13,810 nt of DNA from Clostridiaceae bacterium UBA6110 (GTDB lineage: Bacteria; Bacillota; Clostridia; Clostridiales; Clostridiaceae). A program made the position numbers and the translations under genes. This document shows positions 6,912-13,427 of this stretch, in pieces. How positions within the stretch are numbered: position 1 is the stretch's first letter; each line of letters starts with the position of its first letter. The notes beneath the pieces were generated by a model. The model was not told the origin of the DNA. It made no database searches and worked only from the letters and a program-made list of their open reading frames with translations. Where the stretch lies: the NCBI GenBank assembly GCA_002428415.1, contig DIWI01000074.1:1-13810 (forward strand), in the 5' to 3' direction.

Positions 6912-7670
6912 TCATTCGTGCATTACGAGAACTCCAGCCTCGGCAAAATCATTCAGGATCTTTGCATCCGGTTTGCCCGCTGTAATTACCGCACTGAAGG
7001 CTCTTATCGGACTGATTACCGAGAAATTTACCTTTCCGAACTTAGACATGTCGGTAACCGCATAAACCTTGTTTGCCGAATTCACCATTGCCTTCTTTGT
7101 CTGGGCTTCCACAAAGTTAGGTGTGGTTACACCATCCTCCACGCTTATGCCGTTTACTCCGATGAATGCAATGTCCGCCCTGAAGTTTGCAAGCGCCCTC
7201 TCCGCAAGATGTCCTACCATAGCCCTGGTATTATGCCTTAATATTCCGCCTGTAAGCACCACCTCTACAGAATCCCTTTCCGACATCAGGCTGGCGATAT
7301 CTATAGAATTGGTGACTATCGTGATGTTCCTTGCTGTTATTCTCTTTGCAATCTCGAAAGTCGTGGTCCCTGAATCCAGGATCACCGTGTCTCCGTCTCC
7401 AACAAGAGCTGCTGCAATATCTCCGATATGTGCCTTGGCATCCTGGTTCTCAGTTGATTTCTCAGTGTACGTCGGTTCGAAGTTCCTCTGGTTGATTCCT
7501 ACTGCTCCGCCATGAGTTCTTGTCAGAAGGTTCTTCTGTTCCATCTCCTGGAGGTCTCTTCTGATGGTGGACTCTGAAACCTCAAACGCTTCAGCAAGCT
7601 CCGTCACCTTAAGACTGTTCTTCTCTTCAAGCATCGCTGCAATCTTTTCCTGTCTCTCTTCAGCGAACAT
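6912..7670 (-). CDS. fruR: DeoR-family repressor of the fructose operon
   Basis: The 252-residue protein has an N-terminal DeoR helix-turn-helix (about 1-57, VTELAEAFEVSESTIRRDL, then THGGAV) and a C-terminal DeoR sensor domain (about 75-235). The sensor shows the phosphosugar-binding segment LDSGTTTFEIAK and GFIGVNGIS. By analogy with other fruR-fruK-fruA operons it should repress the operon until fructose-1-phosphate binds; this is inference. The ATG is preceded by GGAGG at 7 nt spacing. It is first in the operon, so repression would be autoregulatory, and the repeat array just upstream is its likely operator. Confidence 0.9.
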   Translation of the reverse strand: MFAEERQEKIAAMLEEKNSLKVTELAEAFEVSESTIRRDLQEMEQKNLLTRTHGGAVGINQRNFEPTYTEKSTENQDAKAHIGDIAAALVGDGDTVILDSGTTTFEIAKRITARNITIVTNSIDIASLMSERDSVEVVLTGGILRHNTRAMVGHLAERALANFRADIAFIGVNGISVEDGVTTPNFVEAQTKKAMVNSANKVYAVTDMSKFGKVNFSVISPIRAFSAVITAGKPDAKILNDFAEAGVLVMHE

Positions 7671-7682
7671 CTCGTCACCTCC

Positions 7683-7717
7683 GCTCGTTTGTGCTCATTT
7701 ATGCTTGTTCTTGCTCG
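7683..7717 (-). promoter_or_regulatory. Probable FruR operator: four pentamer half-sites at 10-bp phase
   Basis: Read on the minus strand, the leader between the promoter and the fruR Shine-Dalgarno contains CGAGC, CAAGC, TGAGC and CGAGC, each beginning exactly 10 bp after the last and separated by A-rich 5-bp spacers. The array starts at about +1. Direct repeats spaced one helical turn apart are common among DeoR-family operators, and binding here would block transcription start or escape. Assignment to FruR is by position. Confidence 0.6.
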
Positions 7718-7724
7718 CAACCTC

Positions 7725-7753
7725 ATACTATACCGTTATCACGCAATTGTCAA
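7725..7753 (-). promoter_or_regulatory. Promoter of the fructose operon
   Basis: On the minus strand a perfect -35 TTGACA (7748-7753) and a -10 TAGTAT (7725-7730) are spaced by 17 bp. The expected start is near 7718, giving a leader of about 48 nt before the fruR ATG. Confidence 0.85.
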
Positions 7754-7763
7754 TACGGTTTCA
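7750..7763 (-). promoter_or_regulatory. Cre-like box overlapping the fructose promoter -35
   Basis: TGAAACCGTATTGA on the minus strand matches the CcpA consensus TGNAANCGNWNNCA at all defined positions but one (G in place of C at position 13) and overlaps the -35 hexamer. Occupancy would repress the operon under carbon catabolite control. The match is imperfect and functional binding is inferred. Confidence 0.4.
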
Positions 7764-7793
7764 TAAGAAAAAACATGAATCTTTTATCATATA

Positions 7794-7808
7794 TGAGCAC
7801 ATTCGTGC
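7794..7808 (+). promoter_or_regulatory. Distal FruR-like half-site pair
   Basis: TGAGCACATTCGTGC on the plus strand matches 12 of 15 bases of TGAGCACAAACGAGC in the proximal array, and keeps two pentamers at 10-bp phase. It lies about 100 bp upstream of that array in the opposite orientation, so it could act as an auxiliary site for looping. Confidence 0.35.
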
Positions 7809-7850
7809 AAAGCCAACAGCTGTGCCAGATACAATTAAGGAAGAGAATTT

Positions 7851-7891
7851 AAAAAGCGGAATCCGATTCATTCTAACGAACCGGATTCCGC
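7851..7891 (-). terminator. Intrinsic terminator after the acetyltransferase gene
   Basis: A perfect 10-bp stem, GCGGAATCCG with CGGATTCCGC, encloses a 16-nt loop. On the minus strand it is followed by TTTTTAAATT. It starts about 45 nt past the stop codon of the gene at 7935-8432. Confidence 0.88.
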
Positions 7892-7934
7892 CTGTATTCA
7901 ATTCAATATCATGAACATTTTCATATCTTGGCCA

Positions 7935-8432
7935 TCAGTCATAGTCCCTTATGCTCATTGAGAACATTGCGACACTGTACCACTTCCCGAACTTTCGCCC
8001 TACATTTTCAAAAGTTCCCACATGCTTGAAGCCGAAGAACTCCACAAGTGCCACGCTTCCCGGATTCGGAAGTGTAACCCCTGCGATAATGGTATAAATC
8101 CCGATGGCCCTGAGCCTTTCGATCAGCTCCTCCACGAGTGCCTTGCCAATCCCTTTACGGTGGTGAACGTCAGCTACATATACCGAAAGCTCCGATGTCG
8201 GGTCATATGCCTTTCGGTCCCTGAAGTGACCCCCATAGGCATAACCAACCACATCCCCGTCCTCTTCCATGACTATCCATGGATATTCCTTGATGATTTT
8301 GGATATCCTTCTTGCCATCTCAACCTCATCAGGAGGCTCAAGCTCGAAGGAAACGGCATTATCCGTGACGTAGCGCCTGTAAATGGCAGTTATCTCCCTT
8401 GCATCTGATAGTTTGACATCTCTTATCAGCAT
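7935..8432 (-). CDS. GNAT-family N-acetyltransferase, phosphinothricin acetyltransferase-like
   Basis: The protein has 165 residues, a normal length for a single GNAT domain. The acetyl-CoA pyrophosphate loop is HRKGIGK (91-97), after the beta-4 strand ELSVYV (81-86). The N-terminal layout (IRDVKLSDAREITAIY, then NAVSFELEPP) and the NPGSVAL segment are those of the phosphinothricin/methionine sulfoximine acetyltransferase group. Such enzymes acetylate the amino group of glutamine-like analogues or methionine derivatives; the actual substrate cannot be read from sequence. The ATG at 8432 has AAGGGG 8 nt upstream. It lies 79 nt downstream of the TadG-like gene on the same strand, with no clear terminator between, so co-transcription is possible. 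It ends at its own terminator. Confidence 0.88.
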   Translation of the reverse strand: MLIRDVKLSDAREITAIYRRYVTDNAVSFELEPPDEVEMARRISKIIKEYPWIVMEEDGDVVGYAYGGHFRDRKAYDPTSELSVYVADVHHRKGIGKALVEELIERLRAIGIYTIIAGVTLPNPGSVALVEFFGFKHVGTFENVGRKFGKWYSVAMFSMSIRDYD

Positions 8433-8511
8433 CCTTGATACCCCTTCTTGGCCATGCCCTATTTCTTATTTAAAGGATAGCACAAGGAAGAAATAAATTG
8501 TAGATGCTCTC

Positions 8512-9417
8512 CTACTCTGTAAGCCTTACCTCGAACCTTGTAGTGAAAAAGTCAGTCTCCGGATACTCTCCGTTCGCAATGTCATATACATCAAGAACCC
8601 GAAACGACATTTGTCTGTCAACTCCATTGTCATCATATATGATGTTCTCTACCTTCATAAGGACAAGGTCATTAAAATCAACATGTGCATTGTTGCTCAG
8701 ATCGTACTTCGCTGTAGCAATCGCTTCAGGTGAAAGGCTGAATATGTACTGAATATTCCCTTGCGCGAGTATGGTGTTGAGGTCTGTCTTGATCTGGGAG
8801 TCCACACCGTTCTGCAGGTCAATGCCATCTGTATATTTTACGTTAAAGTAAATCTTTCCTGTTGCAGGATCGGTGACTATGGAGCATTCCTTCTTCTCAA
8901 TCCTGTCCGCCAGTCCCACATCCACATGGTTCCAAAGGGTATTTATCGAATCCACTTCAGGAGCCTTGATATAGTTGATGAATGGAAGAGCTTCCCCGTT
9001 CCATATCCTCGTCAGCCTGGCTGTTGCATCTGCTGAGATCACGGAATCCTTCGCGAACAGGCCTCCGAACAATGTCTCAACCTTCTGGCTCACCTTTACC
9101 GACAGCGTTTTTGTGGCTTTGCTCACATAAATCTTCTGGACTGTAAGCTCAGACTTGAATAGTCCATTCTCCACATTGGCATCTGCATATTCATATATCA
9201 GCGTATCAAGCGCACTTTCAGTTATCATGTCTACAGACTGCGCTCCTGCCAGAGCTGCCGCATCAGCCGCATTCTGGAGCTGCACCTTCTGGAGAGTTAC
9301 AAGTCCATAATCCAGCACGAATGCCCCGATGGACAAGAACAGCGTCATCATCATCGCAGCAGCAACAAGCACCTGACCTTCTTCTTCCTTCTTAAGTCTT
9401 CCAAACATCTTAAGCAT
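8512..9417 (-). CDS. TadG/TadE-like membrane-anchored protein (putative Flp pilus-assembly-type)
   Basis: The 301-residue protein begins with a short charged segment KKEEEGQ (9-15), then one hydrophobic helix (about 16-40) ending in DYGLV, then QNAADAAALAGAQ (48-60). That arrangement is the hallmark of the TadE/TadG-like N-terminal domain of tight-adherence pilus proteins. The remaining 240 residues would be extracytoplasmic; I do not recognise them. They are rich in Asp, Asn and Val (DLSNNAHVDFNDLVLMKV), with no cysteine pairs or von Willebrand motif seen. The ATG at 9417 has GAGGTG 6 nt upstream. The frame reads on upstream but without a better site. No other tad genes (ATPase, TadB/C, prepilin peptidase, Flp pilin) are nearby, so its role is open. 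Confidence 0.75.
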   Translation of the reverse strand: MLKMFGRLKKEEEGQVLVAAAMMMTLFLSIGAFVLDYGLVTLQKVQLQNAADAAALAGAQSVDMITESALDTLIYEYADANVENGLFKSELTVQKIYVSKATKTLSVKVSQKVETLFGGLFAKDSVISADATARLTRIWNGEALPFINYIKAPEVDSINTLWNHVDVGLADRIEKKECSIVTDPATGKIYFNVKYTDGIDLQNGVDSQIKTDLNTILAQGNIQYIFSLSPEAIATAKYDLSNNAHVDFNDLVLMKVENIIYDDNGVDRQMSFRVLDVYDIANGEYPETDFFTTRFEVRLTE

Positions 9418-9796
9418 CGCACTCACCTCAAATATATTTTTTATATCAACTGATTTAATGTGATTCGATTCTAACATAAAATACCATATTTAAAACATTG
9501 CTATACTAATACGTATTATTATCAACCGAGTTTTTTCGATATTTATATTATTTACTTTAATAATTAATAGCTATGTTTATTAATCATATGGTAAATGTAA
9601 ATTTATCACACACCCCATCTTCGACAGCAAACACCCAATTCCACTAAAAGATGCATAATTATGGATACCGGTTATCCGATAGGATTTCATAACCGTGGTG
9701 AAAATTAAATTTCGTCAAAAATCTCTTCTTCAGCAAAGCATCAGTCAAAATGCTATCATTATGTTAGAACCACGAATGAAACTGGAGGCGATTATC
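9418..9796. other. AT-rich divergent intergenic region
   Basis: This region separates the TadG-like gene (minus) from the SWIM gene (plus) and probably holds both promoters. I see a 12-bp perfect palindrome TAATACGTATTA (9507-9518). A 7-bp inverted repeat CGGTTAT/ATAACCG (9669-9675 and 9689-9695) lies nearer the SWIM gene. An extended -10 TGCTATCAT (TATCAT at 9754-9759) for the SWIM gene has no good -35. For the TadG-like gene, TGTTAGAAT near 9467-9475 on the minus strand is a weak extended -10. No gene is supported. Confidence 0.45.
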
Positions 9797-10108
9797 ATGA
9801 AACTGAAGGATTTACTTGGTAAAGATATACTTTCCGAACTTGCGACGCCATCCAACTTAAAACTTGGAGAAGAGATCTTCAAATCAGGAAGAGTCGAGGT
9901 CCTTTCTTTGGATGAGAGCATTACTGCAGCTAAGGTATCAGGAGGACAGAAAAGGAGAACAGAAATACAAGCAGAAGATGATGGGTTAAAATGGAAGTGC
10001 TCATGTCTCGGAAAGCGCAGTCACATATTCTGCAAGCACTGCGTTGCCCTGGCAATGACAATTAAAGAAATGAATATCGTTAATTCAAATGAGCATCTTC
10101 TCGAATAA
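9797..10108 (+). CDS. Small stand-alone SWIM zinc-finger protein
   Basis: The 103-residue protein carries a SWIM zinc finger, C-x-C...C-x-H, in the segment KCSCLGKRSHIFCKHCVALAM. The two cysteines of CSC and the Cys and His of CKH are the ligands. The N-terminal part (about 10-70: LATPSNLKLGEEIFKSGRVEVL, then KVSGGQKR) has the usual pre-SWIM pattern, where the protein is otherwise followed by a Snf2-type helicase or a longer domain. Here it ends about 25 residues after the finger. SWIM domains bind DNA or proteins; the partner is unknown. The ATG at 9797 has GGAGG at 9784-9788, 8 nt away. An in-frame GTG start 102 nt upstream exists but has no such site. No neighbour suggests a partner. Confidence 0.8.
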   Translation: MKLKDLLGKDILSELATPSNLKLGEEIFKSGRVEVLSLDESITAAKVSGGQKRRTEIQAEDDGLKWKCSCLGKRSHIFCKHCVALAMTIKEMNIVNSNEHLLE

Positions 10109-10212
10109 TATGTTTCTCATATTCATGCCCGCGGCAATAAATTAACCCCTATAACGCTTCTATCTATATACTCTTCACTCAGCCATCTAACTTCATAATT
10201 TTTGAATTTTCA

Positions 10213-10300
10213 CTCAATTTCATTGAACATGTTTGCTGAAAGGTCTACAATTGATTTATATGGCGATATCTATACACGATACAGCCATGGTGAAATTGAG
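10213..10300. repeat. 10-bp inverted repeat flanking the enoate-reductase promoter region
   Basis: CTCAATTTCA (10213-10222) and TGAAATTGAG (10291-10300) are perfect inverted copies 68 bp apart, within the 225 bp before the reductase gene. The distal arm lies about 33 nt before the start codon. They could be paired operator half-sites or arms of a leader hairpin. No good promoter is seen between them; TATACA at 10271-10276 is the best -10. Confidence 0.4.
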
Positions 10301-10333
10301 AGAATCTATTTTTGAAAGGTGGAGTTTGAAGAG

Positions 10334-12235
10334 ATGTACGAAAAGATCCTGTCCCCTATCAGAGTCGGAAATGTTGAACTGAAGAACCGGGTGATTTATC
10401 TGGCCATGGCAAAATACCTGTCAACACCGGATAACTTTGTAACGGATCGACAGATTGCTTACTATGCAGCCAGAGCCAGAGGCGGTGCAGGACTTGTCAT
10501 ACCAGGCGCATGCATAGTAGATCCAGAATATCCTTCCACTCTTCCAATGCAGCCTGGACTGTATGATGACAAATTCATACCAGGATTGACACGGCTTGTA
10601 GATGCGGTGCATGCAGCCGGAGCTAAGATTTTTCTTCAGCCATGGCATCCGGGTGTAACTCCCTATGGCTGCAAGCCAGAAGATGTGAAACAGGTTGCTG
10701 ATTGGACAATAGACGAAATCCATGGACTTCAGAGAAAATTTTCAGATGCAGCGCTGAGAATCAAGAAAAGCGGAGCAGATGGAGTTGAATTCCATATAGC
10801 CCACAATTACCTTCCCGAGCAGTTTGCGGTACCACTGTTCAACAAGAGGACGGATGAGTATGGTGCTGATACAATAGAAAACGCCATGCGCTTTTCAGTT
10901 GAATCGCTTCAGGGTATCCGCGCAGCATGCGGAGATGATTTCACGATAGTCGTTAAGATAAACGGTACTGACCTTACTCCTGGCGGAATGACTCCGGAAC
11001 GCGCAGCTGCAGCGTCTGTACTGCTCGAAAAGGCAGGAGCCTCCATGATAACAGTAAGCGCTGGAGGCGGACTCACTGACCTTACAGGCATGTCATCAGA
11101 CGGACACAGGGAGGAAGGCTGGAAGGTTCCGTTTGCAGAGACTGTGAAGAAATCAGTGACGATACCGGTAGCCGCCACAGGAGACATAAGGCATCCGGCA
11201 TATGCTGAAAAGATACTTGAAGAAGGGTTATGCGACATGATCGGCATAGGCAGAGGATTGTTTGCTGAACCTGAGTGGATCAACAAGCTTTCTGAAGGCC
11301 GTGAGGATGAAATGCGCACCTGCATTTCCTGCATGAGCTGTTTTGACTACTGTCCTCCTGGAAAATCAGGATGCGCCGTCAATCCACTTGCAATGAGAGA
11401 ATCTGAAAATACCGTCCTGAAGCTTGACGGTGACGGCCGAACTGTTGCTGTAATCGGAGCAGGACCGGCAGGACTTGAGGCTGCAGTCACTCTGGCATCA
11501 AGAAAATTCAAGCCCGTAATATTCGAGGCTGAAAAGAAAATCGGAGGGATGGAACGAATCGGAGCAGTCCCTGACGGAAAATCGAAGGTAAATTGGCACA
11601 TTGACTACTATAATAAGCAGATCGAACGCCTGAACATAGAACTGAGGCTGGACACTAAAGCGACACTTGAGGACATAGAAAAGCTGAATCCTTACGCAGT
11701 CTTCATAGCGACAGGCTCAGATCCGATATTCCCAAGCTCAGTTAAGGGCATAGACAAAGCAAATGTCTCCATGATCAGGGATGTCCTTGATGATTTCCCT
11801 GATGTATCAGGCAAGGAAGTCGTAATCGTAGGTGCCGGGCTCACAGGACTTGAGACCGCTGCTACCCTTGCTGCAAGGAAAAACAAGGTCACTGTAATTG
11901 ACATGCTTCCAGAGCCGAACTATGAAGCACTTCCAATAGACCATCTGCTTGCCATCGGTTATGCAAAGGGCAGTGGCGTCGATGTCAGGATGTCACACAA
12001 GCTTCTGTCTATCGAAGACGCTGCGGTAGTGTCTGAGAACATGGAGACGAGTGAATCGATAAGCATCCCGGCAGACATGGTGATTATCTCCATGGGAGCT
12101 CGTTCTAATACCGCGCTTTATGAGCAGGTCAAGGACAAGTTTGAGAAGGTCATTAACATAGGCGATTCAGCGGCTGTCGGAAAAATCATGAACGCTGTCC
12201 AGAGCGGATTTGACAGTGCAGCTTCGCTTGACTGA
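10334..12235 (+). CDS. Enoate reductase / 2,4-dienoyl-CoA reductase-type FMN/Fe-S/FAD oxidoreductase
   Basis: The 633-residue enzyme has the three-part layout of 2-enoate reductase and FadH. The N-terminal Old Yellow Enzyme-like FMN barrel (about 1-325) has active-site histidines H154 and H157 in FHIAHNYL and the QPWHPG segment at 102-107. Next comes a cysteine cluster for a 4Fe-4S centre (C330, C333, C336, C340, C347). An FAD-binding motif GAGPAG (375-380) and a pyridine-nucleotide motif GAGLTG (500-505) follow. Electrons flow from NAD(P)H through FAD and Fe-S to FMN and reduce an activated C=C bond; the substrate is unknown. Two features are unusual: the family's HGAHGYL is HIAHNYL, and the Fe-S spacing is altered. 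ATG 10334 has GGTGGAG upstream at 9 nt; the upstream in-frame GTG at 10319 lies inside that site. A single gene ending at a strong terminator. Confidence 0.9.
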   Translation: MYEKILSPIRVGNVELKNRVIYLAMAKYLSTPDNFVTDRQIAYYAARARGGAGLVIPGACIVDPEYPSTLPMQPGLYDDKFIPGLTRLVDAVHAAGAKIFLQPWHPGVTPYGCKPEDVKQVADWTIDEIHGLQRKFSDAALRIKKSGADGVEFHIAHNYLPEQFAVPLFNKRTDEYGADTIENAMRFSVESLQGIRAACGDDFTIVVKINGTDLTPGGMTPERAAAASVLLEKAGASMITVSAGGGLTDLTGMSSDGHREEGWKVPFAETVKKSVTIPVAATGDIRHPAYAEKILEEGLCDMIGIGRGLFAEPEWINKLSEGREDEMRTCISCMSCFDYCPPGKSGCAVNPLAMRESENTVLKLDGDGRTVAVIGAGPAGLEAAVTLASRKFKPVIFEAEKKIGGMERIGAVPDGKSKVNWHIDYYNKQIERLNIELRLDTKATLEDIEKLNPYAVFIATGSDPIFPSSVKGIDKANVSMIRDVLDDFPDVSGKEVVIVGAGLTGLETAATLAARKNKVTVIDMLPEPNYEALPIDHLLAIGYAKGSGVDVRMSHKLLSIEDAAVVSENMETSESISIPADMVIISMGARSNTALYEQVKDKFEKVINIGDSAAVGKIMNAVQSGFDSAASLD

Positions 12236-12276
12236 TGAGTTTCCATGACATTTAAGATTGGGACCAGTTCATAACG

Positions 12277-12332
12277 GAAAAAGGAGAGCCAAAGGGAACA
12301 TCCATGAAACTTCCCATTTGCTCTCCTTTTTT
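12277..12332. terminator. Strong, potentially bidirectional terminator after the enoate-reductase gene
   Basis: A long stem (AAAAAGGAGAGC with GCTCTCCTTTTTT, continued inward by AAA/TTT and GGGAA/TTCCC with small mismatches) is followed by a T run on the plus strand. The A run on the 5' side supplies a T run on the minus strand too. Between it and the minus-strand terminator at 12463-12496 the sequence (12333-12460) shows no gene. Confidence 0.88.
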
Positions 12333-12462
12333 CATTATTCAAGATGGTATTCCAGTAAGTATCAGCCAACATGTAGAGTTAGTGAAGTAAAGATAATCCA
12401 GAAATCATATATTCACTAAACTCTTCAATACCGAAATATCTAAATTATACGGTAGTGGACAT

Positions 12463-12496
12463 AAAAAAGATGATTCCCGAATTCAGGGGAATCACC
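12463..12496 (-). terminator. Intrinsic terminator after the antiterminator gene
   Basis: On the minus strand an 8-bp stem (TGATTCCC with GGGAATCA) and an 8-nt loop are followed by TCTTTTTTATG. It lies about 55 nt past the stop codon at 12550. With the preceding terminator it fills the 314-bp convergent gap 12236-12549, where I see no gene. Confidence 0.85.
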
Positions 12497-12549
12497 TTTG
12501 AGTTGTTCATTTTCAGTTTGGACAAATGCCAGGGAATTTGGGCTGCACC

Positions 12550-13398
12550 TTAATCAAGATGATTATACGAAATGAGCCTTTGGATGTGCACAGCCAGATA
12601 GACGAGCTCTTCGTTGGGAATGTCCTTCTCGTATATCTGCTTTATGTAGTCCCTTATCTTATAAGCGCCTCTCATGGCGTTAGGATAGGATTTTGAAATC
12701 TGATGGTAAAGGAAATCATCCTCGTCAACAAGCATTTTCTCCGCGAAAAACCGTTCCACAAAAAACTTCACATGTGTCACGAAGCGTGTATAATGAAGAT
12801 TTTCTGTATCCATGTTTACATTCAAGGTGTACCTGACCATGTTTACTACGTTTCCTGTCATCTTGGCTGCCTTCATTGCATCCTTTGATGCCTGGCCTTC
12901 GCCCTGGGCATTGATGAGATGGAATGCTATGTTTGCGGCCTCTTCCTCCGGGAGTTCTATTTTCAGTCTCTCGTTCACAAGGTTCACTGCATACAGCCCT
13001 ACCTTGAACTCTTCCTTGTAGTAGTTCTTGACCTCCCAAAAAAGCCTGTTGGTTATATTGATTTCCTTTCTGTACCTTTCTACCGCAAAGTTCAGGTGGT
13101 CCATGAGCGTGAAATAAATGCCCGGATTGAGCTTTGCACTGAGAGTTTCCTCAGCCCGTTTTACAATTTCCTGGGTCATTTCAAGGAATACAGGAGATAC
13201 TGAATCCAGTATCTCAAAGAATCCTACAGTCTTGATCTTGTCCACAGGTATGAAGACCTGGTCAGCCTGATGCTCCAGAATTTCGCTTCCCGTCTTCTGC
13301 CCGTATCCAATTCCCTTCCCGAGCAGGATATATTCCCTCTTTTGTTCATCTTCTGCTATTACTACGCTTGAATTCAGAACCTTTTTGATCTTCTTCAC
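12550..13398 (-). CDS. licT: BglG/LicT-family transcription antiterminator
   Basis: This RNA-binding regulator stops premature termination in beta-glucoside operons when its inducing sugar is present. The 282 residues include the N-terminal co-antiterminator RNA-binding domain (about 1-56: KIKKVLNSSVVIAEDE, LLGKGIGYGQKTG). Two PTS-regulation domains follow. PRD1 carries H101 (MDHLNFA) and H160 (AFHLIN). PRD2 carries H209 (FVTHVKFF) and H271 (LAVHIQRL). These are the four histidines that are phosphorylated by the PTS. The start is GTG at 13398, with GAGGG 7 nt upstream; no in-frame ATG nearby aligns with the family N-terminus. It begins 29 nt after the stop of the phospho-beta-glucosidase gene, so it is probably the last gene of that operon. 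The RNA target hairpin is not in the window. The symbol is by family resemblance. Confidence 0.9.
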   Translation of the reverse strand: MKKIKKVLNSSVVIAEDEQKREYILLGKGIGYGQKTGSEILEHQADQVFIPVDKIKTVGFFEILDSVSPVFLEMTQEIVKRAEETLSAKLNPGIYFTLMDHLNFAVERYRKEINITNRLFWEVKNYYKEEFKVGLYAVNLVNERLKIELPEEEAANIAFHLINAQGEGQASKDAMKAAKMTGNVVNMVRYTLNVNMDTENLHYTRFVTHVKFFVERFFAEKMLVDEDDFLYHQISKSYPNAMRGAYKIRDYIKQIYEKDIPNEELVYLAVHIQRLISYNHLD

Positions 13399-13427
13399 GT
13401 TTATGCCCTCTTTTGAGTATTCTTAGA

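Noticed and set aside
6370..7065. A 231-codon plus-strand frame over the fruK and fruR genes
   Set aside because: It spans two well-supported genes in antisense, is Ser/Thr/Pro-rich, and matches nothing.
8433..8511. Possible terminator between the TadG-like and acetyltransferase genes
   Set aside because: Only a 4-bp GTAG/CTAC stem is seen, with no proper T run; not enough to call.
10421..12372. Minus-strand frames of 70-141 codons inside and just past the enoate-reductase gene
   Set aside because: They are antisense shadows of a protein with clear motifs; the last one also spans the terminator.
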